From Isoptericola peretonis (GTDB taxonomy: Bacteria > Actinomycetota > Actinomycetes > Actinomycetales > Cellulomonadaceae), in assembly GCA_023241745.1 (NCBI GenBank), contig JALQCY010000004.1, forward strand, positions 186,001 through 250,000: a DNA stretch of 64,000 nt, written 5' to 3'. Numbering within the stretch: position 1 is the first letter of the stretch; each line of letters starts with the position of its first letter. A program made the position numbers and the translations under genes. Below are positions 1 through 7,754 of the stretch, one piece after another. The notes below the pieces were generated by a model. The model did not search any database and was not told where the DNA came from. It saw only the letters and a program-made list of their open reading frames with translations.

Positions 1-2
1 CG

Positions 3-590
3 CGGGGGTTCAAGATCCTGCTCGAGATCCTCGCGCGGCAGCGGCTCGTGGTGGTCGAGGAGCCGTTCGTGTTCGGCGAGCGGTTCGCCGGCCGGTCCAA
101 GGCGACCGTGGCCAACGGGCTGCGGTACGTGCAACAGCTCACCCTGCTGCGGTTCGGCCGGCTGTCCCCGTTCGCGATCATCGGCGCGCTGGGCGCCGTC
201 CTCAACCTCGCGATCCTCGCAGGGCTCCAGGCGCTCGGGGTGCACTACCTGCCCGCGGTGATCTGGGCCAACGTGGTGACGATCGTCATCAACTTCCTGC
301 TGCAGGAGCGGTTCGTCTTCGCCGACCTGCGCGAGGGAGCCCACGGGTTCTGGGGCCGGTTCGTGCGGTCGTTCGCCTTCAACGGCACCGAGGCCGCGGT
401 GCGCACGCTGCTGCTGTGGTGGATCGTCGAGCGAGCGGTGCCGCACCCCGAGCTGGTGCAGGCCGCGCTCATCCTCGTGGCGTTCGTCGTGCGGTTCGTC
501 TTCCAGGCGCAGGTCGTCTACCGCCCGCGCGGCTCGGCGCGGGCCGACGCCCGGACGGGGCAGCGCCCCGGCGAGCGCGCCCAGCCCTGA
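3..590 (+). CDS. GT2 polyprenyl-phosphate glycosyltransferase with C-terminal GtrA domain (5' truncated)
   Basis: The reading frame is open from the first base, so the gene starts outside the window. The visible N-terminal part (RGFKILLEIL, then VFGERFAGRSKA) matches the end of the catalytic domain of DPM1-type GT2 enzymes, which move mannose or glucose from a nucleotide sugar to polyprenyl phosphate. About 120 residues of GtrA-like membrane domain follow, with four hydrophobic segments beginning FAIIGALGAVLNLAILAGL and the motif NFLLQERFVF. GtrA domains are thought to flip or position lipid-linked sugars in the membrane. The tail is hydrophilic and Arg/Ala-rich. The gene is followed by the rplY leader. 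It could supply lipid-linked sugars to cell-wall glycosylation or to the EPS locus downstream, but no direct link is visible. Confidence 0.85.
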   Translation, partial: RGFKILLEILARQRLVVVEEPFVFGERFAGRSKATVANGLRYVQQLTLLRFGRLSPFAIIGALGAVLNLAILAGLQALGVHYLPAVIWANVVTIVINFLLQERFVFADLREGAHGFWGRFVRSFAFNGTEAAVRTLLLWWIVERAVPHPELVQAALILVAFVVRFVFQAQVVYRPRGSARADARTGQRPGERAQP

Positions 591-935
591 CGCCGGCCCT
601 GACACCCGGCCTGACACGCCTGCCCGCGAGGGAGGCTATACTCGTCCGGTTGCCTCGGCGAGGGACGTCTGACGGGCGCCGGTCCAGCAGGTCGTGCAGG
701 TCCACCTGCGACCAGGCCGCCACCCTCAGAGCAGGATCCGTCGGATTTCCGTGATCGACTGGGCGGCTGTCGGTGCACCACGTCTCCAGATGGTGCCCCT
801 ACGGCGCGCTCCCGATCGCGTCCGTCACGTGTCCCACGCCGACGCAACCGCAGTTCGCGGGGACCACCCACCTCGTGGACAGCCGACGGCTCCCTCTGGT
901 CGTCGGCACGCACAGACATCCCAGGAGTGATCCAC
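591..935 (+). promoter_or_regulatory. rplY upstream region: candidate promoter and structured leader
   Basis: These 345 bases hold no convincing gene. A good -10 hexamer (TATACT, 637-642) is present, with a CTGACA at 611-616 that is 20 bases away and so a poor -35. Transcription from it would give a leader of about 290 bases. Three short hairpins are visible: 690-713 (GGTC/GACC plus GCAGG/CCTGC around TCCA), 775-796 (GCACCA/TGGTGC) and 882-907 (GCCGACG/CGTCGGC). A structured leader could give autogenous or stress control of L25. That is inference, and no known leader family is recognised. Confidence 0.35.
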
Positions 936-1547
936 GTGTCCGACATCAAGCTCGCCGCCGAGGCCCGCACCGAGTTCGGCAAGGGCGCCGCCCGCCGCAT
1001 CCGCCGCGCGAACAAGATCCCCGCCGTCCTGTACGGGCACGGCACGGACCCGCTGCACATCACGCTGCCGGGCCACGAGACCATGCTCGCCGTGCGCCAC
1101 TCCAACGCGCTGTTCAGCATCGACCTGGACGAGCGTTCCGAGATGGCCGTCATCAAGGACATCCAGCGCGACGCAGTCCGCGGCACCATCGAGCACATCG
1201 ACCTGCTGCTGGTGAAGCGCGGCGAGAAGATCGCCGTCGACGTCACCGTCAACGTCGTGGGCGAGTCGGCCCCCGGCACCATCCACTTCGTCGAGGCCCA
1301 GACCCTGTCGGTCGAGGCGCTCGCCACCAACCTCCCCGAGTCGGTCGAGGTGTCGATCGAGGGCCTCGAGGCCGGGTCGCACGTCACCGCCGGCCAGGTC
1401 ACCCTGCCCGAGGGCGCCACGCTGCTGACCGACCCCGACGCCGCCGTCGTCGCCGTCTCCGAGCCGCGCGGCGAGGTCGCCGCCGAGGACGAGGCCGAGG
1501 AGGGCGCCGCCGAGTCGGCCGAGTCCGCCGAGTCGACCGAGGGCTGA
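936..1547 (+). CDS. rplY: 50S ribosomal protein L25, general stress protein Ctc type
   Basis: L25 binds 5S rRNA in the large ribosomal subunit. The 203-residue product is the long Ctc form: an N-terminal L25 beta-barrel ([29 protein letters not shown]) followed by the TL5-type C-terminal domain and an acidic Glu/Ala/Ser-rich tail. The GTG at 936 is chosen because AGGAG at 923-927 lies 8 bases before it and the protein then begins [15 protein letters not shown]; a GTG at 927 would overlap that ribosome-binding site. pth follows 112 bases later, the usual actinobacterial order, but here a long perfect palindrome separates the two genes. Confidence 0.95.
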   Translation: MSDIKLAAEARTEFGKGAARRIRRANKIPAVLYGHGTDPLHITLPGHETMLAVRHSNALFSIDLDERSEMAVIKDIQRDAVRGTIEHIDLLLVKRGEKIAVDVTVNVVGESAPGTIHFVEAQTLSVEALATNLPESVEVSIEGLEAGSHVTAGQVTLPEGATLLTDPDAAVVAVSEPRGEVAAEDEAEEGAAESAESAESTEG

Positions 1548-1562
1548 CCGGCACCATCCCTG

Positions 1563-1628
1563 GCGCTGTGAGCGCGATTTCGGGGACTATCCACGCGTGG
1601 ATAGTCCCCGAAATCGCGCTCACAGCGC
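1563..1628. repeat. 66-bp perfect palindrome between rplY and pth
   Basis: Two 33-base arms (1563-1595 and 1596-1628) are exact reverse complements with no spacer; the centre is CCACG|CGTGG. The arms contain GCGATTTCGGGGACTATCC, noticeably more AT-rich than the surrounding DNA. No T-run follows, so it is not a classical intrinsic terminator. No second copy is present in this window. It looks like a mobile or REP-like extragenic palindrome, or a strong mRNA stem that separates rplY and pth expression. On either strand it happens to contain a start codon, which creates spurious reading frames. Confidence 0.9.
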
Positions 1629-1659
1629 TCTCCGGTGGCGACGTCGAAAGGAACCGTCC

Positions 1660-2262
1660 GTGACCGACACCCCCTGGCTCGTCATCGGGCTGGGCAACCC
1701 CGGACCGAAGTACGCGGGCAACCGGCACAACGTCGGACAGATGGTGCTCGACCTGCTCGCCGAGCGCACCGGCGCGCGGTTCTCCCGCCACGCCCGCGCG
1801 CAGGCCGTCGTCGCCGAGACGCGGCTCGGCGTGCTGCCCGGCGGCCGGCCGGGCCCCCGCGTCGTGCTCGCCAAGCCCACCACGTACATGAACACCTCCG
1901 GCGGGCCGGTCGCGGGGCTCGTCAAGTACTACGGCGTCGATCCCGCGCAGCTGGTCGTCGTGCACGACGAGGTCGACATCCCGTTCGACACCATCAAGCT
2001 CAAGACCGGCGGCGGCGAGGGCGGCCACAACGGCCTGCGCGACATCAGCAAGGCCCTCGGCACCAAGGACTACGTCCGCGTCCGCGTCGGCGTCGGGCGC
2101 CCGCCCGGCCGCACGGACACCGCCGACCACGTGCTCAAGGACTTCTCCGCCACCGAGCGCAAGGACCTGCCGATCCTCGTCGACGACGCCGCCGACGCCG
2201 TCGAGATGGTGCTGGTCGAGGGGCTCCTCGCCGCGCAGGGGAAGTTCCACAGCAAGGTCTGA
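1660..2262 (+). CDS. pth: peptidyl-tRNA hydrolase
   Basis: This enzyme cleaves peptidyl-tRNA released from stalled ribosomes and recycles the tRNA. The 200-residue product has all family signatures: [19 protein letters not shown] with the catalytic His at residue 23, [19 protein letters not shown], and [12 protein letters not shown]. The GTG at 1660 follows AAAGGAA at 1647-1653 and places the first strand ([10 protein letters not shown]) at the expected distance. An in-frame ATG upstream (1597) lies inside the palindrome and would add a non-conserved extension. pth is the last conserved gene on this side; in many actinobacteria mfd lies nearby, whereas here it is 49.6 kb away. Confidence 0.97.
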   Translation: MTDTPWLVIGLGNPGPKYAGNRHNVGQMVLDLLAERTGARFSRHARAQAVVAETRLGVLPGGRPGPRVVLAKPTTYMNTSGGPVAGLVKYYGVDPAQLVVVHDEVDIPFDTIKLKTGGGEGGHNGLRDISKALGTKDYVRVRVGVGRPPGRTDTADHVLKDFSATERKDLPILVDDAADAVEMVLVEGLLAAQGKFHSKV

Positions 2263-2285
2263 CAGGGATGCCCGGGGCGATTCAC

Positions 2286-2339
2286 CCGGGTGAGGAACAC
2301 CCCGAACCCTCCTGATCCCGGTGCTCGCCGACCTAACCT
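2286..2339 (+). promoter_or_regulatory. EPS promoter with a single GGGTGA box
   Basis: The box CGGGTGAGGAAC (core GTGAGG from 2290) overlaps the palindrome TCACCCGGGTGA at 2282-2293. A -10 element TAACCT begins at 2334, 42 bases after the box centre. The arrangement matches the other EPS and lasso promoters in this window. No phased second box is seen here. The predicted start of transcription is near 2346, about 40 bases before the glycosyltransferase start. Confidence 0.6.
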
Positions 2340-2385
2340 GGCGAGGCCGCTGCGCCCGCGCGACGGCATCCGCAGGGGAGGCCAG

Positions 2386-3606
2386 ATGACCGACGGCGTG
2401 GTGCTCGCACACGACTATGCGACCCAGCGCGGCGGGGCGGAACGGGTGGCCCTGCTCCTGGCGCAGGTGTTCCCCGGCTCGCCGATGTACACGACGCTGT
2501 ACGACGCGGACGGCACGTTCCCCGAGCTCGCGAGCGTCCCGCTGCGGACCGGCGTGCTCGACCGCGTGGGCGTGCTGCGCCGCCACCACCGGCTCGCGCT
2601 CCCGGTGCTCGCGGCCGCCGTCGACCGGCAGCGCGTCGAGGGTGACGTGCTGCTCGCGAGCTCGACGGGGTGGGCGCACGGGTACCGCGGGGCCGCGCGC
2701 ACCGTCGTCTACTGCCATGCTCCGGCCCGCTGGCTCTACCAGACCGATCGCTACCTCGGCTCGCACGCCCCGGCCGGCAGCACCGTCGACCGGGTGCGCG
2801 CCTCGGCGGCACGGGCGGCGCTCGCGACCCTCGCCCCCCGGCTGCGCGAGTGGGACCGCCGGGCTGCGGCACGGGCCGACGTCTACCTCGCGAACTCGAC
2901 GGTGACGCGCGACGCGGTGCGAGCCGCCTACGGCATCGAGGCGGAGGTGCTGGCGCCGCCGCCGGCGCTGTCGCCCGACGGTCCGGAGCACGCTCCCCGG
3001 GCGCTCGGCGCCGACGCGCGCGGCGGTGCGGAGGACGGCGACGCCGCGGGCCACCTGCTCTGCGTGGCGCGGTTGCTGCCCTACAAGAACGTGGACGTCG
3101 TGATCGAGGCGGCGCTGCGTGCGGGGCGCCGCCTCGTCGTGGTGGGAGACGGACCCGATCGCTCGCGCCTCGCGGGCCTGGCGGCACGCGGCCGGCCCGG
3201 CCAGGTGCGGCTGGTGGGCCGCGTGGACGACGCCGAGCTGCGCTGGCTGTACCGTCATGCGGCGCTGCTCGTCGCGGCGTCGTACGAGGACTACGGGTTG
3301 ACCCCGCTCGAGGCGGGCGCGTTCGGGAAGCCCGTGGCGGCGCTCCGCGCCGGCGGCTACCTGGACACGGTGGTGCCCGGCGTCAACGGCGTCTTCTTCC
3401 ACGACGTCACCGCGGACGGCGTGGCGGCGGCGGTGGAGTCGGCGCTCGCCACCTCGTGGGACGAGGGGACCGTCCTGGGCCACGTCGACCGGTTCGGCAC
3501 AGCCCGGTTCGCCGAGCGGCTGCGACAGGTCGTGGGCGCTCAGGTCGACCTCGTCCGCGGCCGCGCGACGGCTGCTGCAGCGACAGAGGGGGCGGGCGTG
3601 CGATGA
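2386..3606 (+). CDS. glycosyltransferase family 4
   Basis: This is a 406-residue GT-B fold glycosyltransferase, probably acting on a lipid-linked EPS intermediate at the inner face of the membrane. The N-terminal domain begins VVLAHDYATQRGGAERVALLL, typical of GT4 acceptor domains. The donor-binding domain carries CVARLLPYKNVDVVIEAAL and the E-x7-E region YEDYGLTPLEAGAFGKPVAAL. The ATG at 2386 follows GCAGGGGAGG, and an upstream in-frame ATG at 2290 would lie within the promoter. The stop overlaps the next start (ATGA), so it is translationally coupled to the Wzz-like gene. It is the first gene of the EPS locus. The sugar specificity is unknown. Confidence 0.88.
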   Translation: MTDGVVLAHDYATQRGGAERVALLLAQVFPGSPMYTTLYDADGTFPELASVPLRTGVLDRVGVLRRHHRLALPVLAAAVDRQRVEGDVLLASSTGWAHGYRGAARTVVYCHAPARWLYQTDRYLGSHAPAGSTVDRVRASAARAALATLAPRLREWDRRAAARADVYLANSTVTRDAVRAAYGIEAEVLAPPPALSPDGPEHAPRALGADARGGAEDGDAAGHLLCVARLLPYKNVDVVIEAALRAGRRLVVVGDGPDRSRLAGLAARGRPGQVRLVGRVDDAELRWLYRHAALLVAASYEDYGLTPLEAGAFGKPVAALRAGGYLDTVVPGVNGVFFHDVTADGVAAAVESALATSWDEGTVLGHVDRFGTARFAERLRQVVGAQVDLVRGRATAAAATEGAGVR

Positions 3607-5372
3607 CGGTGCGGGAGTTCTTCAAGACCGTCTGGGACGGCAAGTACCTGGTGCTCGTGGTGCTGCTGGTCGTCCTGGCCGCGGCCTACGCCTACCTCGG
3701 CCGGCAGGAGGCCGTCTACGAGGCGACGGCGACCGTACAGCTGCGCGAGGCCGATGCGGCGCCGGACTTCGAGTCGGTGGTCATGACGGCCGACTCCGAC
3801 CCGGACATCGCGACGTCGCCCGAGGTGGAGGACGCCGCCGCCGGCTCTCTCGGCGTGGACGCCGCAGGCCTGTCGGTCACGGCGGCCGCCGGCCCGGAGG
3901 CGAGCACGGTCGTCCTCACGGCGCGTGGTGCCTCCGAGGAGCACGCGATCACGATCACGAATGCGTTCGCGGCCGCGTACGTCCAGCACCTCCCGGCCGT
4001 GCTCGACGGTCAGCTCGAGGAGATCGACGACCGCCTCGAACGGTTGCGCGACCGGCACAGCGCGGTGAACACGCGGGCCAACAGGAACGACGCGCTGGCG
4101 CAGACCGAGCTGACCACCATCGAGGGCCAGTACCAGGTGCTCGTGGCCGAGCAGCAGATGCTCGACTCGATCCGCGCCTCGGAGGCGGTGGCCCTGGTGG
4201 CGAAGCCGGCGACCAGCGCCGTGTCGCTCGGGGTGCCCCCCGCGACCGTGATGGCGCTCGGCCTGCTCGCGGGCCTCCTCGCGGGCGTGGGCGTCGCGTT
4301 CGCCCGGCGAGGCCTCGACTTCCGCGTCCGCGGCGCGTCGCAGGCCGGCGAGCTCACCGGTCTGCCCGTGCTCGCCGAGCTCTCCGGGGTGAAGCACTCC
4401 CTCAAGGACGCCCATGCGACCGGGTCCCTGCCGATCTCCAGCCGTACGGCCTCGCCGTTCACCGAGTCGATCCGTGAGCTGCGCACCGCGCTGCACGTGG
4501 CCCTGCCGGAGGGTGAACCCGCGATCGTGCTCGTCACGGCGACCGACCCGGCGGCCCCGCGCTCGTTCATCGCGGCCAACCTCGCGGCGTCGTGGGCGCT
4601 CAGCGGGCGGCGCACGGCGATCCTGCAGGCGGACATGCGCCGGCCCGAGCTCGCGGCGCTGCTCCCGCCACCGGCTGGGTGGGACGGCGACCTGCAGATG
4701 CCACGGCCCACCCGCGTGCCGTACCTCGAGCTGGTTCCGGTGCCGCACGTGGCGATGGACCCCGCGGACTATCTCGCGACCGATGACGCACGCGCGCTCG
4801 TGGACGGCCTGCGCGAGCGGGCGGAGATCGTCGTGATCGACGCGCCGCCCGTGCTCGCGGCCGCCGACGCGACCATCCTCGGCGGGTACGCCGACGCCGC
4901 GGTGCTCCTCGCGACCGTGGGCAAGACCGACCGCGTGGTGCTGACCGAGTCGGCCGACCGCCTGAGCGGCAACAACGTGCCGCTCGCGGGGATCGCCCTC
5001 TCGGGGGTCACGAGCGACCGCCGCACCCGGTACGCGTCGGTGTACGACGCGGCCGGTGGGGCGTCGGGCGAGCAGGACATGATGGCGCAGGGCGAGTCGG
5101 CGGCACCGGGCGCGTCGGCGACGCCGGGCTCCGCAGGCACCGTGCGTCGGCCGGAGGAGCCGACACCGGCCACGAAGGACGGCCCCGGCGGCCACGACGT
5201 CGCGACGGCCACCGTCCGGCTGCCGGCGGTGGTGGCGGCCCGCGCGGCCGCTCCGGCCCGCGGCCCGCACTGGCCGCGGGTCACCTCCACGGCACAGTCG
5301 GGCGGCACCGTCGCACTCGGGTCCGAGCCGACGGACCGCGGCGGGCGGGATCGCGGGACCACCGACCAGTGA
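3603..5372 (+). CDS. Wzz/BY-kinase-like polysaccharide co-polymerase with degenerate P-loop
   Basis: The 589-residue protein has the plan of actinobacterial chain-length regulators fused to a tyrosine autokinase: a TM helix near residues 14-33, an extracellular Wzz region with a coiled-coil stretch (EEIDDRLERLRDRH), a second TM near 212-235, and a cytoplasmic ParA-like domain. In that domain Walker A is TATDPAAPRSF (312-322), lacking the Gly-Lys-Ser/Thr needed for ATP binding. Walker A' is ILQADMRRPE rather than the usual LxDxDxRxP form. Walker B (IVVIDAPP, Asp413) is kept. There is no C-terminal Tyr cluster, only RYASVY followed by a long Ala/Pro/Gly tail. It probably works as a structural chain-length or export regulator without kinase activity. 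It is coupled by ATGA and GTGA overlaps to both neighbouring GT4 genes. Confidence 0.85.
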   Translation: MTVREFFKTVWDGKYLVLVVLLVVLAAAYAYLGRQEAVYEATATVQLREADAAPDFESVVMTADSDPDIATSPEVEDAAAGSLGVDAAGLSVTAAAGPEASTVVLTARGASEEHAITITNAFAAAYVQHLPAVLDGQLEEIDDRLERLRDRHSAVNTRANRNDALAQTELTTIEGQYQVLVAEQQMLDSIRASEAVALVAKPATSAVSLGVPPATVMALGLLAGLLAGVGVAFARRGLDFRVRGASQAGELTGLPVLAELSGVKHSLKDAHATGSLPISSRTASPFTESIRELRTALHVALPEGEPAIVLVTATDPAAPRSFIAANLAASWALSGRRTAILQADMRRPELAALLPPPAGWDGDLQMPRPTRVPYLELVPVPHVAMDPADYLATDDARALVDGLRERAEIVVIDAPPVLAAADATILGGYADAAVLLATVGKTDRVVLTESADRLSGNNVPLAGIALSGVTSDRRTRYASVYDAAGGASGEQDMMAQGESAAPGASATPGSAGTVRRPEEPTPATKDGPGGHDVATATVRLPAVVAARAAAPARGPHWPRVTSTAQSGGTVALGSEPTDRGGRDRGTTDQ

Positions 5373-6625
5373 GCGGCCCCCGCTCGCGCGGCCGGCTGCG
5401 GGTCCTCGTCCTCGGGCACACCGCCGAGCTGGGCGGCGCGGAGCTCGCCCTGGTCCGGCTCTGCGAGGCCCTGCGGCAGGATGCGTCCGGGGCGGGCCTC
5501 GACGTCCAGGTGGTGCTCCTCGCCGACGGGCCGCTCGTCACGCTCCTCGAGGGCACCGGGACGCCCGTGAGGGTCGTCGGGGCAGACCCCGAGCTCGTGA
5601 CGGCGGGCCGGGCCACCCTCGCCTCGCTCTCGCGGGCCTCGCTGCGCCGTGCGTCCGCCGCCGCACGCACCGTCGTCGCGCTGCGTCGCGTCGTGCGCAC
5701 CGTCCGGCCGGACGTGGTGCACACCACCACCCTCAAGGCGGACGTGCTCGGGCTCGTCGCGGCGTGGACCAGCCGTGTCCCCGTGGTGTGGCACGTGCAC
5801 GACCGCGTCGCGCCCGACTACCTGCCGCCCGCGGTCGTCCGGGTGCTCCGGAGTGCGGCACGGCACGGACCGCGGGCCGTGGTCGCCAACTCCCGGGCGA
5901 CGGCCGCGACCCTGCCCGGCGTGCGCGACCTGACCGTCGCGTACCCGGGCTTCGCGCCGGGCCAGGCGCTCGCTGCGCTGCCGCCCGCGCAGGCCGCGGC
6001 ACGGTCCGGGCGGCCGCGCGTCGTGGGGCTGCTCGGCAGGGTCTCCCCGACGAAGGGCCAGCTCGAGCTGGTCCGGGCGGCGCCGGCGGTGCTCGCGCGC
6101 CATCCGGACGTCGTCTTCCGTCTGGTGGGCGCACCTGCCTTCGGGGCGGGGGGCTACGCGCGCGATGTCGAGGCGGAGGTCCGGCGGCTCGGACTCGAGG
6201 GGCGGGTGGAGCTCGCGGGCTTCGCCCCCGACCCCGCCGCCGCCCTCGATGCGCTCGCGCTGTGTGTGCACGCGTCCCCCGTGCCGGAGCCGTTCGGCCA
6301 GGTGGTGGTCGAGGCCATGGTGCGCGGCGTGCCCGTGGTCGCCACGGACGCGGGCGGCGTCCCCGAGATCCTGCGCGCCGACGGGTCCCCGCTCGGCAGC
6401 CTCGTCCCCCCGGGCGACCCGCGGGCTCTCGCCGACGCGATCATCGCCGTCCTCGACGACCCACGTGCCGCGCACGAGGTCGCAGTGCGGGCGCACGCCG
6501 TCGCGCTGGAGAGGTTCTCCGTGGCGGTGACGGCAGCCACCGTCAGCGCGGTGTGGCGACGTGCCGCGCGCCGTGGGCGGGCTCCGCGGCGCCCGCCCGT
6601 GCCAGCACGGCCGCGAACCGCGTGA
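5369..6625 (+). CDS. glycosyltransferase family 4
   Basis: This 418-residue GT-B enzyme starts at a GTG overlapping the previous stop (GTGA). The N-terminal domain begins RVLVLGHTAELGGAELALVRL. The C-terminal donor domain contains GLLGRVSPTKGQLELVRAAP, and VPEPFGQVVVEAMVRGVPVVATDAGGVPEIL supplies the E-x7-E pair for the sugar nucleotide. It is the third gene of the first EPS operon. Its last 83 bases overlap the convergent glycosyltransferase on the minus strand, so the two 3' ends share sequence, and the Arg/Pro-rich C-terminus is probably dispensable. The sugar donor is not predictable from sequence. Confidence 0.88.
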   Translation: MSGPRSRGRLRVLVLGHTAELGGAELALVRLCEALRQDASGAGLDVQVVLLADGPLVTLLEGTGTPVRVVGADPELVTAGRATLASLSRASLRRASAAARTVVALRRVVRTVRPDVVHTTTLKADVLGLVAAWTSRVPVVWHVHDRVAPDYLPPAVVRVLRSAARHGPRAVVANSRATAATLPGVRDLTVAYPGFAPGQALAALPPAQAAARSGRPRVVGLLGRVSPTKGQLELVRAAPAVLARHPDVVFRLVGAPAFGAGGYARDVEAEVRRLGLEGRVELAGFAPDPAAALDALALCVHASPVPEPFGQVVVEAMVRGVPVVATDAGGVPEILRADGSPLGSLVPPGDPRALADAIIAVLDDPRAAHEVAVRAHAVALERFSVAVTAATVSAVWRRAARRGRAPRRPPVPARPRTA

Positions 6626-7754
6626 CCTGACCCTCCCAGGTCGGCACGTCGTCGGCCGGTGCCGAGGGTGCCGGCTGCGTCAGCAGCTCGCGCACCGCCG
6701 AGGGGAACGCGGTGGCGTCGACCGACGTGACGGAGGGCCCGCCCCCGGTCCCGCCGTCCGAGGAGACCTGGTCGCGGAACCCCGCGACGGGCGTGGTCAC
6801 GACCGGTCGCCCCACCGCGCGGTACTCGTACAGCTTGAGCGGGTCGAGGCTGTCGGTGAAGGCGTCCACCACGTGCGGCACGACGAGCGCGACCGCGTGC
6901 TGGAGATAGCCGGGCACGGCGTCGAACGGGCGTGCCCCCGTGAGCACGACGCCCGCTGCGCGCAGTCGGGCCTCCTCGTCGCGGTCGAGCGCCACGGGAC
7001 CGACCAGCACGAGGTTCCCCGTGCCGGCCAGCGCGGCCTGGGTCCGTACGCACAGGTCGACGTCCAGCCGGTCGCCGTGCAGCGTGCCGACGTACACCGC
7101 GCAGGGCCCTGCCGGCAGGTCGGCCGGGCGGGGTCGCGGGCGCCGGTAGGCGTCGACGTCCACCCCGTTGGTGACGAGGGTGACGGGCCCGGTGGTCTGG
7201 TCGCCGCCCTTGCGCGCGGCGAGCGCGGGCGAGCAGACCGTGACCTCCCGCGCCCCGGCGAGCAGCGCCGCCTCGGCCGCGACGATGCGCGCGTGCTCGG
7301 CGGGCGCGCGGTGCGCGCTCGCCCAGTCGTCGGTGACGTCGTAGACCGCGGGCCAGCCCGTGACGGCGAGGACGTCGGCCGCCCCGGGGTCGTTGGCCCA
7401 CAGCACGGGCTGTCGCAGGCCGACCCGCGCTGCCGCGCGGCGCACGCCGGCGGCGCGCCGCCGGTCGCCCCCGGGGTCTGCCCGGCGGGGCCACCACTTC
7501 GTCTGCTGCAGCAGCCACAGCCGGCTCGGTGCCACGCCGTCCAGCGGCGGCCCCGCGCGCAGCCCGAGCCCGGTGCGGGGCCGGGTGCGGCGCAGGGCGT
7601 CGTGGACGGGGTCGCGCGGCGGCTCCACGACGAGCAGCCGCGCCCGGGGGAACCGGCGCAGCAGCCCCGCCGCGAGGTGCTGGTTGCGGCGCCACACGTC
7701 GTCCCACGGCTCCAGCGACACCAGCACGACGTCGCGGACGCCCCCGCCGGTCAT
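6543..7754 (-). CDS. glycosyltransferase, TuaH-like GT4
   Basis: The 403-residue product begins MTGGGVRDVVLVSLEPWDDVWRRNQ. WANDPGAADVL followed by YDVTDDWAS resembles TuaH-type glycosyltransferases of teichuronic acid and EPS synthesis. The donor domain shows AVYVGTLHGDRLDVDL, and DPLKLYEYRAVGRPVVTT gives the late Glu motif. The ATG at 7754 overlaps the stop of the upstream gene (ATGA on the minus strand), which fixes the start. It is the last gene of a four-gene minus-strand operon (GT4-GT2, ligase, GT4, this gene). Its 3' end overlaps the plus-strand GT4 by 83 bases. Confidence 0.85.
   Translation of the reverse strand: MTGGGVRDVVLVSLEPWDDVWRRNQHLAAGLLRRFPRARLLVVEPPRDPVHDALRRTRPRTGLGLRAGPPLDGVAPSRLWLLQQTKWWPRRADPGGDRRRAAGVRRAAARVGLRQPVLWANDPGAADVLAVTGWPAVYDVTDDWASAHRAPAEHARIVAAEAALLAGAREVTVCSPALAARKGGDQTTGPVTLVTNGVDVDAYRRPRPRPADLPAGPCAVYVGTLHGDRLDVDLCVRTQAALAGTGNLVLVGPVALDRDEEARLRAAGVVLTGARPFDAVPGYLQHAVALVVPHVVDAFTDSLDPLKLYEYRAVGRPVVTTPVAGFRDQVSSDGGTGGGPSVTSVDATAFPSAVRELLTQPAPSAPADDVPTWEGQVTRFAAVLARAGAAEPAHGARHVATPR

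Noticed and set aside
591..935. tRNA or small RNA gene in the rplY leader
   Set aside because: No cloverleaf with T-loop and anticodon arms can be drawn; only isolated short hairpins are seen.
1594..1659. Longer pth and reverse-strand proteins starting inside the palindrome
   Set aside because: The starts arise only because the palindrome reads the same on both strands. The GTG at 1660 has a ribosome-binding site and fits pth length.
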